DNA of 64,000 nt. It comes from Candidatus Aalborgicola danicus (lineage in GTDB: Bacteria > Pseudomonadota > Gammaproteobacteria > Burkholderiales > Burkholderiaceae_C). Where the stretch lies: NCBI GenBank assembly GCA_016703945.1, contig JADJBC010000001.1, positions 124,001-188,000 of the forward strand, read 5' to 3'. A program made the translations under genes and the position numbers. Below the pieces are notes generated by a model. That model saw only the letters and a list, made by a program, of their open reading frames with translations, ran no database searches and was not told where the DNA came from. Of the stretch, positions 8,038 to 16,202 are shown in pieces (positions within the stretch are counted from its first letter, which is position 1; each line of letters starts with the position of its first letter).

Positions 8038-9696
8038 TCAAAATCCCGCCGCCGCCGCTAACGCCAGGAAACTACTCAGCGACCCCACATCCAGCAGGTT
8101 CCAATCGCGCCCGTTGTGCACGATGACGCGCAGGCCGTCGGTCGCGAGGTAAAGCCCGACGCTGGCGTAGTAGCGATAGCTGTAATTGGCCACGGTGCCC
8201 GCCACTCCAACGGGCGGGAAGTACTGGGGCAAGGTTGCTTCGGCCCAGTCCATCACGCGGTCTGCGCTGGTGGCGGGGCCGGGCACTTCGTCGGCACCAA
8301 TGTCGTTGGCACCACGGCGGGGCTGCTTGTCGATGTCTTGCGTCACCAGTGACAACGTTTCGCCTTTGTCGATGGCCGGGCTGCCGGGCAACAAATGACC
8401 ATCAGCCGTCACGCTGATGACCCCTGACAGGCTGCTGGCATCCACCTTCTCGTAGGCACGCCACTGCTCCAGCGTGCCGCCATCAGCCAGAGGACTACCG
8501 GGGCGGTTATCGGCAAAGTTGCAGGCGCCACGCGTGTTGTAAAACCAGTTGCTGTCCATACCTGCACCGCCCTCCAGTCCGTACAAGCCCGCTTCACTGA
8601 TTTCGTTGGCCCAGCGAATGCGCGCGCAGTCACCTCCGTTTTGAATGATCAGGTTATTGCGAATCAGCGGGTTGATGTTGGCGGGACGCCCGGCAAAGGG
8701 CTCAAAGTCTTGGAGGGTCACGCCAAAATAAATGGCAGCGTGCCCGACGGTGGCTGTGTTGACCACGGTGTTGTTGACCACCACCGCGTCTTTGGCGGCA
8801 TACAGGCCAATGCCCGCGTACCCGGTGTCGCGCACCACGTTGTTGCGCACGGTGCCGCGAATGCTCTCGTAGTAACGGGGGTTGAGCGCAGTGTCAAAAA
8901 AGTCCGGGCTGGTGTCAAAGCCCACCATGATGCCGCCCACGCCAGTGCGTTCAATGCGGTTGCGTTGAATGACAACATCCTCCGCTCCGCCCTTGAAGTA
9001 CAGGCCCGTCGTGGCAATGTCGTGGATGTAGCTGTCTTCCACCAGCATGCGGCTACCGTTCACGTTGTCGATCCCTTCAGCGTTTTTGTCGTCCAACGGT
9101 GTGCCTTCAGGGTACACGCGGCCGGTGTTGTAGATTTCACAGCGGCGGATCGTGATGTCATTGCTCTTGGGCGTGATCTTGATGGCATCGCGCCCGGTGT
9201 CGTGAATCTTGCAGTCTTCCAGAATGATGTTGGAAGCCCCCAGACCCTGCCGGTTGTCCCGCGAGTCCCAGTCGGTCTGCATGAACACGCCGTACAAGTT
9301 TCCGCCTGTGATCTCCAACCTTGAGAGGCGGCTGCCCGACGCCGACGGGTCGATCTGCACACACACGCCGTCCTGCAGCGCAATAGGGCAGGAAATGATG
9401 GCCCACTCCCCCTCAAAAGAGCGCAAAGTGAGCGGCACGCGCAGGCGCACTTCGCTTTCGTTGTACACGTTGTTGCCAGTCGGCCCGCGCAAGGTGACGG
9501 TGTCGCCGCCTTGCACCAAATCCCGCCCGGGGTTGAGCAGGTAGCCCAGGGTTTTGTAAGGCGCTGCCAGACTGCCGTTGCCGGCGGTGTCGCTACCCAA
9601 CGGCGAGACAAACCACTCGACGGCGTAGGCAGCCTGGCCACTGGCGGCAAGCCAGGCCAGGGTACAGACGATGCGGCAGAAATTGAAATATTTCAT
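8038..9696 (-). CDS. Secreted right-handed parallel beta-helix protein
   Basis: The product has 552 residues with a signal peptide ending near AYA-V. The body has repeated strand-turn units of the form NN.V..TG..GI.L, including ITIRRCEIYNTGR, VVIQRNRIERTG and VVVNNTVVNTA. These are typical of right-handed beta-helix folds used by pectate lyases, alginate epimerases and surface proteins. No clear catalytic motif of one lyase family is visible. The last 75 residues (WAEATLPQYFP ... RYYASVGLYLATD) form a small domain that I recall from the C termini of many secreted proteins in Comamonadaceae. Its function is unknown; sorting is one possibility. It is transcribed alone. Confidence 0.8.
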   Translation of the reverse strand: MKYFNFCRIVCTLAWLAASGQAAYAVEWFVSPLGSDTAGNGSLAAPYKTLGYLLNPGRDLVQGGDTVTLRGPTGNNVYNESEVRLRVPLTLRSFEGEWAIISCPIALQDGVCVQIDPSASGSRLSRLEITGGNLYGVFMQTDWDSRDNRQGLGASNIILEDCKIHDTGRDAIKITPKSNDITIRRCEIYNTGRVYPEGTPLDDKNAEGIDNVNGSRMLVEDSYIHDIATTGLYFKGGAEDVVIQRNRIERTGVGGIMVGFDTSPDFFDTALNPRYYESIRGTVRNNVVRDTGYAGIGLYAAKDAVVVNNTVVNTATVGHAAIYFGVTLQDFEPFAGRPANINPLIRNNLIIQNGGDCARIRWANEISEAGLYGLEGGAGMDSNWFYNTRGACNFADNRPGSPLADGGTLEQWRAYEKVDASSLSGVISVTADGHLLPGSPAIDKGETLSLVTQDIDKQPRRGANDIGADEVPGPATSADRVMDWAEATLPQYFPPVGVAGTVANYSYRYYASVGLYLATDGLRVIVHNGRDWNLLDVGSLSSFLALAAAAGF

Positions 9697-10308
9697 GAAA
9701 GGGCTCCGGAAATGGCGGGCGGACGCGCTGGCCAGCGGATAGCCCGTTCAACGCACGAGCCGCAGTATCGCGTCCTGAAACAGGCTTCGAACCTCGTGGA
9801 TACCCTAGATTTCCAGCCCGGGTGGCGGGTTCACCATGAAAAACACCGTCCAGACGAACGATGACCGGGGGCGGGGTGTGACCGGCTCACCAAGGTACGC
9901 AGAATGCGCCGGCACAAATCTGAATCAACCTGTGCCACAGCGTTCTCATCGATAGCATTGGCTTCATGGAGAATCACGCCTGGCGGTGAGGCTTGTTGGG
10001 TGGCATCAGCCTCAAGCGCGCCCGCCAACTCCTCAAACACCCCATCACACCAACCAGGTTCACCGACAGCGCTTGGCGTTTCGTAGCGTGATGTGCTCTG
10101 CGCGGTGTATGTCCGGCGCAGAAGGTCGTAGAGGCCGGTGCATCCGAGAATGGCGAGCATGGTGCAATTCTCCAAATGACACCAGACGCGCAGTACCGCG
10201 CTACATTGACGATGGCATTGACTGCCCCCTTGCGACGGAGTTGCATAGAGAGGCGCGGGTGGAGCGTCGCGACACCAGAGCTCAATCCACAGGTTCCCTC
10301 GCTTGGGC
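9697..10308. other. 612-base gap with only remnants
   Basis: No complete gene is supported. A minus-strand frame of about 110 codons (10160 down to 9831) begins like an MTA phosphorylase and then loses all resemblance. See the pseudogene entry at 10121-10180. The remainder shows no RNA gene, repeat or promoter that I can defend. Confidence 0.5.
10121..10180 (-). pseudogene. Duplicated fragment of the mtnP start region
   Basis: Read on the minus strand, this 60-base stretch differs at only a few positions from 13427-13486, the junction between the phosphoesterase gene and mtnP. It contains the same leader (TTTGGAGAATTG), the ATG at 10160 and the first 13 codons (MLAILGCTGLYDL against MLAIIGGTGLYDL). 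Beyond that the frame reads on but is no longer phosphorylase-like, apart from a weak ETPS similarity. It is best read as debris of a second copy or of a recombination event. Confidence 0.6.
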
Positions 10309-12282
10309 CTACTTCACGCTGTAGCTGGCAATGGCCTTGGGAAACTTGAAGGTGTACAGGCGCGTGGGCCGCTCCGATGTGCTGCCGGGCGCCACGCGCA
10401 CGGCCGCAGCGGGGCAGACCTTGGTGCCGTTGTTCACGAGTTTTCCGTTTTCCGTCAGGCAGTTCGTCACGTCGCCGCTAACAGCCACACCCTGGGCATC
10501 AAACAGCGCGGGGGTGACACCAAAGTCGTTGTCGTTAATCAGCGCAATCGTGTCTCCGTTCACCACCGTCAGTCCTTCGGCCTTCTCGGCCAGCCAGCCC
10601 GCATCGTTGAGTTGCAACAGCAGGGTGCGCTTGAGCGGCACGACCTTGGTCCAGTCGGCACCCTTGACGGCCTTGGCCGTGGCGCTGCTGGCTTCCAGCT
10701 CCGCGCCCAGGGCATTGATGTCGGTCGCGTCCGCCGGGATTTCCACCAGCATGATTTTGTTAACCAGCACGCCAGCGGCGTTGACGCCCTGCTCGATGGC
10801 CAGAAACTTGCCGGGAGCCACATAGGCGATGTCACCCATCTTGGCCTGCCCGGTGTCGGACTTGGACCAGTCGGTCTTGCTCAAGGGAAAGGCATAAGTC
10901 TTGGTGGCGCCGGTGGCCGGGTTCAGCACCAGCCAGCGCAGAAACAGTGCGGTCTTGCTGACCGACACCGTCGTGCCGTCGTCCACGGTCACCTTGGCGT
11001 CCAGCGGGCTTTGCACCAGGCCGTGCAGTTCGCCCGCAGCGTCCATGGCCAGGCCTTCCATGCCACGGTTGGCGCGGCGCAGGTTCAACACGGCAGGCAG
11101 CACGGGCTTGCTGGCGGTGCTGCCGGCAATGGCCGGTGCAAAGCGCTCTTCAATTTTGCCGGTGGTGGCATCCACCTTGATGATGAATGGGCCGTATTCG
11201 TCAGAGATGTAGAGCTTGTTATTGGCCTTGTCAAACACTATGCCTTCGGGGTCCAGGCCCATGGGGTCGCTGGTCAATGCCACCAGCGCCTCGTTCAAGG
11301 CCACTTCGGCCGACGAACCGGGTGTGCCCACCGGCAGGGGCAAGCCGGTGAGCTTGCCGCCCTTCTCATTGAACATGGGTGTGATACCGGTCACTGTGGC
11401 CACACCATTGGCCAGGCGCAGCACACCAAAGGTGGGCGCAAAGCCCGGTGCCGGGAACACTTTGGTTCCATAGGTGCTGCCACCCACCACGATGTTGGGG
11501 CCGTCGGCATTGGAGCCGCGGTCGGTCAGCACATAAAAGTCGATGCTGCCATCGCTGTTGATGGACTTGAGCGCCATCGCCGAGCCCACGGCCAGAGGGA
11601 AGCCTTTGGGGAAGGCGGCCTTCAAATCGGCACTCGTTCCCTCGTAGGGCACATTCATGCTGGTGGGCACGTTGACGCGGTGCTTGCTGACCACCACGTC
11701 GCCGCCGCTGATCGCCTCTTTCGCGGTGGTAACGCTGCGGCCCATGGCGGCCAGGCTGCTCTCAAAACTCTCGCGTGCCAGACCGCGCGCCACGGGTGTG
11801 GTGCCCAGCGCGGTCTTCAACGCGGCTTCAAACTTGGTGCCATCGGTCTCGTCGGGCTTGACCGTGTCGTTGAGTTTGGCGGCCAGCGTGGTGTCGATCA
11901 CGATGCCGTTATCAACGTCCTTGTCACTGTCCAGCGACTGCAACAGCTGCAGGCGGTTGAGCACGCGTGCATCGCTGACCGTTGCGCCCGCCACCAGATC
12001 CAGGGGTGTGATCACACTGGCCCCGGCTGCCGTGCCCAGCGCCAGCGCGCCAAGCTTGAAGCTCACCTTGTCGGCGGGCGAGCCACCCCCGTAGCTGAAG
12101 GTTCCATTGGCATCGGTGGTGCCAGTAATGCCAGCGACGGTGCTGTAGTTGAGCCCTGCCACCGGTCCATCGATAAAACGCCCTTGCGCAGTGGGCTCCC
12201 CACTACCGCCGCAAGCCGCCAGCAGCAAACCGGCCATTACTGGGTTCACAACCATTGCAACCGCACGCGTATTCATCTTCAT
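10309..12282 (-). CDS. Lipoprotein with esterase-like/phytase-like beta-propeller domain
   Basis: The product has 657 residues. The N terminus has a lipoprotein signal with lipobox LLAAC and a G-S-G linker. Residues of about 30-170 form a region with F-x-D-G-P-V-A-G and G-T-F-S-Y motifs, seen in other surface lipoproteins. The rest resembles the 'esterase-like activity of phytase' family, with DRGSN, DPEGIVFD, YISDEYGPFI, RGMEGLAMD and NDNDFG. Members are extracellular or periplasmic, and several are linked to phosphate scavenging. The ATG at 12282 is chosen because AGGGA lies about eight bases upstream and the lipobox is then at a normal distance. It appears monocistronic. Confidence 0.8.
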   Translation of the reverse strand: MKMNTRAVAMVVNPVMAGLLLAACGGSGEPTAQGRFIDGPVAGLNYSTVAGITGTTDANGTFSYGGGSPADKVSFKLGALALGTAAGASVITPLDLVAGATVSDARVLNRLQLLQSLDSDKDVDNGIVIDTTLAAKLNDTVKPDETDGTKFEAALKTALGTTPVARGLARESFESSLAAMGRSVTTAKEAISGGDVVVSKHRVNVPTSMNVPYEGTSADLKAAFPKGFPLAVGSAMALKSINSDGSIDFYVLTDRGSNADGPNIVVGGSTYGTKVFPAPGFAPTFGVLRLANGVATVTGITPMFNEKGGKLTGLPLPVGTPGSSAEVALNEALVALTSDPMGLDPEGIVFDKANNKLYISDEYGPFIIKVDATTGKIEERFAPAIAGSTASKPVLPAVLNLRRANRGMEGLAMDAAGELHGLVQSPLDAKVTVDDGTTVSVSKTALFLRWLVLNPATGATKTYAFPLSKTDWSKSDTGQAKMGDIAYVAPGKFLAIEQGVNAAGVLVNKIMLVEIPADATDINALGAELEASSATAKAVKGADWTKVVPLKRTLLLQLNDAGWLAEKAEGLTVVNGDTIALINDNDFGVTPALFDAQGVAVSGDVTNCLTENGKLVNNGTKVCPAAAVRVAPGSTSERPTRLYTFKFPKAIASYSVK

Positions 12283-12337
12283 TTTTGAGTCCCTGTTTTG
12301 AAAGGAGCCCATTACGCCTTTGGCATGTGACGATTTG

Positions 12338-12484
12338 ATGAAATACGCCGCCAATGGAATACTGGTGGGCGCCGAAGTCGAGACGATGCGAGAAATTTTG
12401 TCTCGCATGCAATGTGAAGCGAAGCATGTGGAGTTGCCTACCCCAATTGCGCCTGCGCCCATGGTGGGCGGCCCGCAGCGGTGA
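12338..12484 (+). CDS. Possible small protein (48 aa), unknown
   Basis: In the gap between two minus-strand genes there is a plus-strand frame starting MKYAANGILVGAEVE and ending PMVGGPQR. The codons look coding-like, and an AAGGAG sits 31 bases upstream, too far from the ATG but close to rarer in-frame starts. There is no known family. It could equally be a chance frame in the upstream region of the phytase-like gene. Confidence 0.25.
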   Translation: MKYAANGILVGAEVETMREILSRMQCEAKHVELPTPIAPAPMVGGPQR

Positions 12485-12514
12485 ATTGGGTGCCAGGCAG
12501 ATCAATTGCTCCTG

Positions 12515-12560
12515 AATTGATAGCTGGTTGCGCATATTCCACGTGGGCTACAAGCCAAAT
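12515..12560 (-). repeat. Dispersed intergenic repeat copy
   Basis: GATAGCT, TTGCGCA and CCACG-GGGCTA occur in the family order, in minus orientation. It lies just past the end of mtnP in the 336-base gap 12283-12618. Confidence 0.6.
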
Positions 12561-12618
12561 ACACCTAAGAAATTCAGCTGCATATCCCGTGGGCTCTGTA
12601 CTGAAGAAGTCTGACCCC

Positions 12619-13464
12619 CTACCCCCGCAGCACGTCAAGCCACGCGCGTTGCGCCGGTGACATTGCCTCATCCGGCGTCATCATCGCCGTGGACAGTGCT
12701 GTGCGGATCTCGGGCTCCGGGCTGGGCAGTGGCCCGGCAAGCAGCGTGTCGAGCAGCTTGGCGGCCTTCGCCAGAGTCTCTCCATACAGCGCAAAAATAC
12801 CGGACACACTGACATGCTGGGCCGGGTCATCCAGCCAACAATCGTAGTCCGTGACCAGGCCCACCGTGGCGTAGGCCATCTGGGCTTCACGTGCCAGAAA
12901 GGCTTCCGGCACATTGGTCATGCCAACCAGATGGCACCCGGCCTGCCGCAGGAAGTGGCTCTCGGCCTGGGTGCCCAGGCGTGGCCCTTCGACGCAGGCA
13001 TAGGTCAGCCCCCGGTGGACCGCGAGACCGGCAGCCTGGCCAGCCGCCACGGCCGCGCCCACCAGCGCCGCACTCACCGGCTTGGCAGTCGACACGTGGG
13101 CCGCCACGCCATGGCCGAAGAAGGATCGCTCGCGCTGGCCACGTGTCCAGTCAAAGTATTGCTCGGGCATGGCCAGATCGCCCGGCTTGACCTCCAGCAC
13201 CAGGCTGCCCACGGCGGAGAACCCCAGCAGCATCTGCGCGCCAGCACGTTTGAGCGCAAACACGTTGGCGCGGTAGTTCACTTCGTGCGGCAGCAGTCTA
13301 TGCCCCGCTCCGTGGCGGGCAAGAAACAGGACCTCCTTGTCGTACAGCCGCCCCCGCAAGATTTCGCCAGACGGCGTGCCAAACGATGTGTCACCACTGA
13401 TACGCTGGTCAATGACCAGGCCGGGAAGGTCGTAGAGGCCGGTGCCTCCGATGATGGCGAGCAT
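12619..13464 (-). CDS. mtnP: MTA/MTI phosphorylase family nucleoside phosphorylase, last gene of the arsS operon
   Basis: The product has 281 residues and carries the trimeric PNP/MTAP signatures: IIGGTGLYDL at the N terminus, ARHGAGHRLLPHEVNYRANV for phosphate and ribose binding, VEGPRLGTQAES, MTNVPEAFLAREA and VTDYDCW. The family cleaves 5'-methylthio-nucleosides with phosphate. Three bases separate it from the phosphoesterase upstream, and a GGAG precedes the ATG. Its position at the end of an arsS operon suggests that the substrate may be the arsenic analogue, 5'-deoxy-5'-dimethylarsinoyl-adenosine, which carries a methylated arsenic where MTA carries S-methyl. Ordinary MTA or MTI salvage is the alternative, since radical SAM and methyl-transfer metabolism also produces such nucleosides. 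The family assignment is firm; the substrate is inferred. Confidence 0.9.
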   Translation of the reverse strand: MLAIIGGTGLYDLPGLVIDQRISGDTSFGTPSGEILRGRLYDKEVLFLARHGAGHRLLPHEVNYRANVFALKRAGAQMLLGFSAVGSLVLEVKPGDLAMPEQYFDWTRGQRERSFFGHGVAAHVSTAKPVSAALVGAAVAAGQAAGLAVHRGLTYACVEGPRLGTQAESHFLRQAGCHLVGMTNVPEAFLAREAQMAYATVGLVTDYDCWLDDPAQHVSVSGIFALYGETLAKAAKLLDTLLAGPLPSPEPEIRTALSTAMMTPDEAMSPAQRAWLDVLRG

Positions 13465-13467
13465 GAT

Positions 13468-14466
13468 TCAATTCTCCAAACGAACAACTTGATCCAACCG
13501 ATAGGACGGACCGTCTACGATGCGCGAAAAATACGACGCATGGGCATCAGAACCCGAGGGCCACTGGGCCAGAAAACGGCGCTGAGCCTCGGCCGTATCC
13601 ACCTCGACGGCCAGCGCGTCCACAAAAATGCCGGCGTGGGTCACCCCGGCGCGCGATAGCCCACCCGCGAGCGGTCGGGTCGAAAACCGGGTCACTAGGC
13701 CTGCGGTATCACCCGCAAGGTTGGGCATGCCCGCTGCGCCATTATTGAATACCCATCGGTGCGAGGATGGGTCGGCACACCGCAGGTGCTGAAACACGGG
13801 CAGGCAGGTGTGCGTAGACGCAAAAGCATCCACATTGGCGCGCGAAAACCACTCCCGAACCTGCTCGCGGTGACTCGCCTGCGACAGATGCTCCTGCGCA
13901 AAGCCCCATCCTGCCAGAGACTGCGCATCTCCATGCACCAAGCCGATCCGCAGCGCACCCACATCGGCACGCTGCCACATGGGCAAGGCCGCCAGTTCGG
14001 CCCGCAAGGCTGCGGTTGTGGCGCTGCGCAGTCGCGTCAGTATGCGATTGGAGCGTTCAACCACCCCATCACCCACCCACTCGGGGTAGGCACATCCACA
14101 GCCCGCATCGTCCGTCGGTGCCGGATCGGCCAGTTCGGTCTCTACATTGCCGCGCAATGCGGTGTGCGCCAGGACTGCGCGCTGAATCCGCTCGAACGTT
14201 GCCGGGTCTGTGTCAAACCAATGGAAATCGCCGTTGAAGACCAGGCGCTTGCGGCCGTGCTCCTGGTCAAACAGGCGCAGCACTTCGTGCAGCGCCAGCT
14301 CGTTTCCATACAGCCCACCCACCACATACAGAACCTCCAAATTTCGCAGAGCCTCGCTAGGCTCCGTATCAAAAACGGCCGGTCCATAGTGGTAGTGCAG
14401 CGGGCAGCTGCGCCCGGCGCGGATCGCGGTGGATGAGCCTGGAATGGTGTCAAAGGAATGGTCCAT
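13468..14466 (-). CDS. Metallophosphoesterase of the arsS operon
   Basis: The product has 332 residues and is cytoplasmic, with no signal peptide. Phosphoesterase motifs are present in modified form: GGLYGNELAL (usually GDxHGN), FNGDFHWFD, RGNVE, VHGDAQSLAG and STHTC. The D-to-G change in the first motif may alter metal binding. The C-G-C pair (DDAGCGCAYPEW) is unusual. It lies between the ABC-transporter ATPase and mtnP, with three bases to mtnP, so it is probably co-translated. A sugar-phosphate or arsenosugar-phosphate substrate released by the phosphorylase is my inference. The start is uncertain: ATG at 14466 is used, but an in-frame TTG at 14493 lies closer to the preceding stop. Confidence 0.75.
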   Translation of the reverse strand: MDHSFDTIPGSSTAIRAGRSCPLHYHYGPAVFDTEPSEALRNLEVLYVVGGLYGNELALHEVLRLFDQEHGRKRLVFNGDFHWFDTDPATFERIQRAVLAHTALRGNVETELADPAPTDDAGCGCAYPEWVGDGVVERSNRILTRLRSATTAALRAELAALPMWQRADVGALRIGLVHGDAQSLAGWGFAQEHLSQASHREQVREWFSRANVDAFASTHTCLPVFQHLRCADPSSHRWVFNNGAAGMPNLAGDTAGLVTRFSTRPLAGGLSRAGVTHAGIFVDALAVEVDTAEAQRRFLAQWPSGSDAHASYFSRIVDGPSYRLDQVVRLEN

Positions 14467-14499
14467 TGGGAATAGGGTCTCAACAGAGATCAAAGGGTT

Positions 14500-15297
14500 T
14501 CAGGCCAGCGCCTCGCCGCACAATGCGCCACCCGGTGGGCGTGAATACAGCGCCGACAGGCGGTCTGCACTCGCCTGGGCAATGGGCACGTCAAAGACCA
14601 GCCGGCCCGACGCAATGGCTATCACCCGATCCGCCAGGAGTGGCAGCAGATCGGGGTTGTGCACCACGGTCACCAGGGTCATGCCCTGCGCCAGCGCGCA
14701 CAGGGCCTGACACACGTCGGACGTCGCGGTCGGGTCCAGCGCAGACGTGGGCTCGTCCGCCAGGATGAGTCTGGCACGTTGCAGGCGCACGCGGGCCATG
14801 CCGACCTTTTGCCGCTCGCCCCCGGATAGCTGGTCTGCCCGCAGGTCCGCCTGTCGCTCCAGGCCCAACTCACGCAGCGCCTGATCCGCTTCCTGCACCA
14901 AGGCCCCGGGATACAGGCGCAGCCAGCTTTGCCACAGTGCCATGGCGCCAGGCCTTGCCAAGGCGCCCAAAATCACATTTTCACGCGCTGTCAGGCGAGG
15001 AACCAGGTGCAGCCCCTGCATCACCTGGCCCACGTCGGCGCGCAAGCGGCGCAGCTCGGCGCTCCCCAGGCCGCTTGCACCGGCTGACCCCCATGTGCGC
15101 CCCAACACGGATACCCGGCCCTGGTGGGCTGGCATGAAGCCACTGAGCACGCGCAGCAGCGTGCTTTTGCCGGCGCCATTGGGACCAACGACGGCCACGC
15201 GCTCGCCCTGGCGCACACATAACTCGGGAATCTGAAGCAGGATGCGCGACCCGGCCCTGACCTCCAGACCCGTGATGTGAACAGCGGCGTGTGTCAT
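14500..15297 (-). CDS. phnC: Phosphonate-type ABC transporter ATP-binding protein (PhnC-like)
   Basis: The product has 265 residues. The Walker A is GPNGAGKST, the ABC signature LSGGERQKVGMARV, and the Walker B ILADEPTSALD; the switch His is in TVVHNPD. The closest family by motif and by neighbours is PhnC. The start ATG at 15297 lies seven bases after the phnE stop. It powers the permease encoded by the preceding gene and the binding protein before that. The true cargo is unknown; the family takes up phosphonates, phosphite or similar oxyanions. Confidence 0.85.
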   Translation of the reverse strand: MTHAAVHITGLEVRAGSRILLQIPELCVRQGERVAVVGPNGAGKSTLLRVLSGFMPAHQGRVSVLGRTWGSAGASGLGSAELRRLRADVGQVMQGLHLVPRLTARENVILGALARPGAMALWQSWLRLYPGALVQEADQALRELGLERQADLRADQLSGGERQKVGMARVRLQRARLILADEPTSALDPTATSDVCQALCALAQGMTLVTVVHNPDLLPLLADRVIAIASGRLVFDVPIAQASADRLSALYSRPPGGALCGEALA

Positions 15298-15304
15298 GCG
15301 GGCC

Positions 15305-16195
15305 TCATAACAGCGCCTTGCGGATACGCCGCGACAGGGCGTCAAACGCCGTCACCATAGCCACCACCACCAGCAGGACCGTGGCCAACCGCCCCCACTG
15401 AAACAGGCTCACCGCTTCCGAGATCAGCAAGCCCAGCCCGCCCGCACCAATCAAGCCCAGAATGGTGGAGTCGCGAATATTGAACTCCCACACATACAGG
15501 TGGCTGCTGATGAACTGCGGCAAAACCGACGGCCAGACGGCGCTGAAAAAAACCTGCGTGGATGACGCACCGGTGGCGCGAACCGCATCGACAGACCCCA
15601 TGTCCAGGGTCTCGATGCTCTCGGCAAAAAGCTTGCCATAGGTCCCCATGGAATGCAGGGCAATGGCCAAAATTCCGGCGGTGGGTCCCAAGCCCACAAT
15701 ACCAACCAACACCAGGCCAAATACCAAGGTGTGGATGGCACGGGTGGCATCCAGCACCGCCTTGGCGGCATATGCCAAGGGTCTGGGCGCGTGCAGGTTG
15801 CGCGCCGTCAAAATGCCCAGCGGCAATGCCATCACCGCCGCCAGCAGCGAGCCCAGCGTGGCGATCTGGAATGTGACCCAGCTGGCACGTGCCAGGGCGG
15901 CCAGAAAATCTGCCTCCACCAGGCGCCGGTTTTCTACCCGCAGCAAGGTGCCATCGTCGCTGCGGTACTCCAGCCGCTCCGGGCCGAACCACAGGTCGAC
16001 AAAGCTGGGCCGGGCAAAGTCGCCGAGTGACTTGACCAGGTTGCTCCACGGGTTACGGCCCAGAGACAGGTCCCCGGCCATGACGAATGCGCCCAGACAC
16101 ACCACCACCAGCGCCGCGTACAGCAGGATCAGCCCGGCAAAGGCCAATCTGCCACGGGGCCAAGTGCTGCTGCCTGTCAACTCTTCAAGCTGCAT
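15305..16195 (-). CDS. phnE: Phosphonate-type ABC transporter permease (PhnE-like)
   Basis: The product has 296 residues with about six membrane helices. The C-terminal half carries the binding-protein-dependent permease loop (the EAA-like region RATGASSTQVFF). The ending IRDSTILGLIGAGGLG is characteristic of PhnE. The ATG at 16195 is chosen, since upstream codons in the frame are out of keeping with a membrane protein. It is seven bases from its neighbours on both sides. Confidence 0.87.
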   Translation of the reverse strand: MQLEELTGSSTWPRGRLAFAGLILLYAALVVVCLGAFVMAGDLSLGRNPWSNLVKSLGDFARPSFVDLWFGPERLEYRSDDGTLLRVENRRLVEADFLAALARASWVTFQIATLGSLLAAVMALPLGILTARNLHAPRPLAYAAKAVLDATRAIHTLVFGLVLVGIVGLGPTAGILAIALHSMGTYGKLFAESIETLDMGSVDAVRATGASSTQVFFSAVWPSVLPQFISSHLYVWEFNIRDSTILGLIGAGGLGLLISEAVSLFQWGRLATVLLVVVAMVTAFDALSRRIRKALL

Positions 16196-16202
16196 GCGCG
16201 CC

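Noticed and set aside
10303..12288. Open plus-strand frame of about 660 codons opposite the phytase-like lipoprotein
   Set aside because: It is rich in Arg, Gly, His and Gln, has no family motif or ribosome-binding site, and lies fully antisense to a gene with lipobox and domain motifs.
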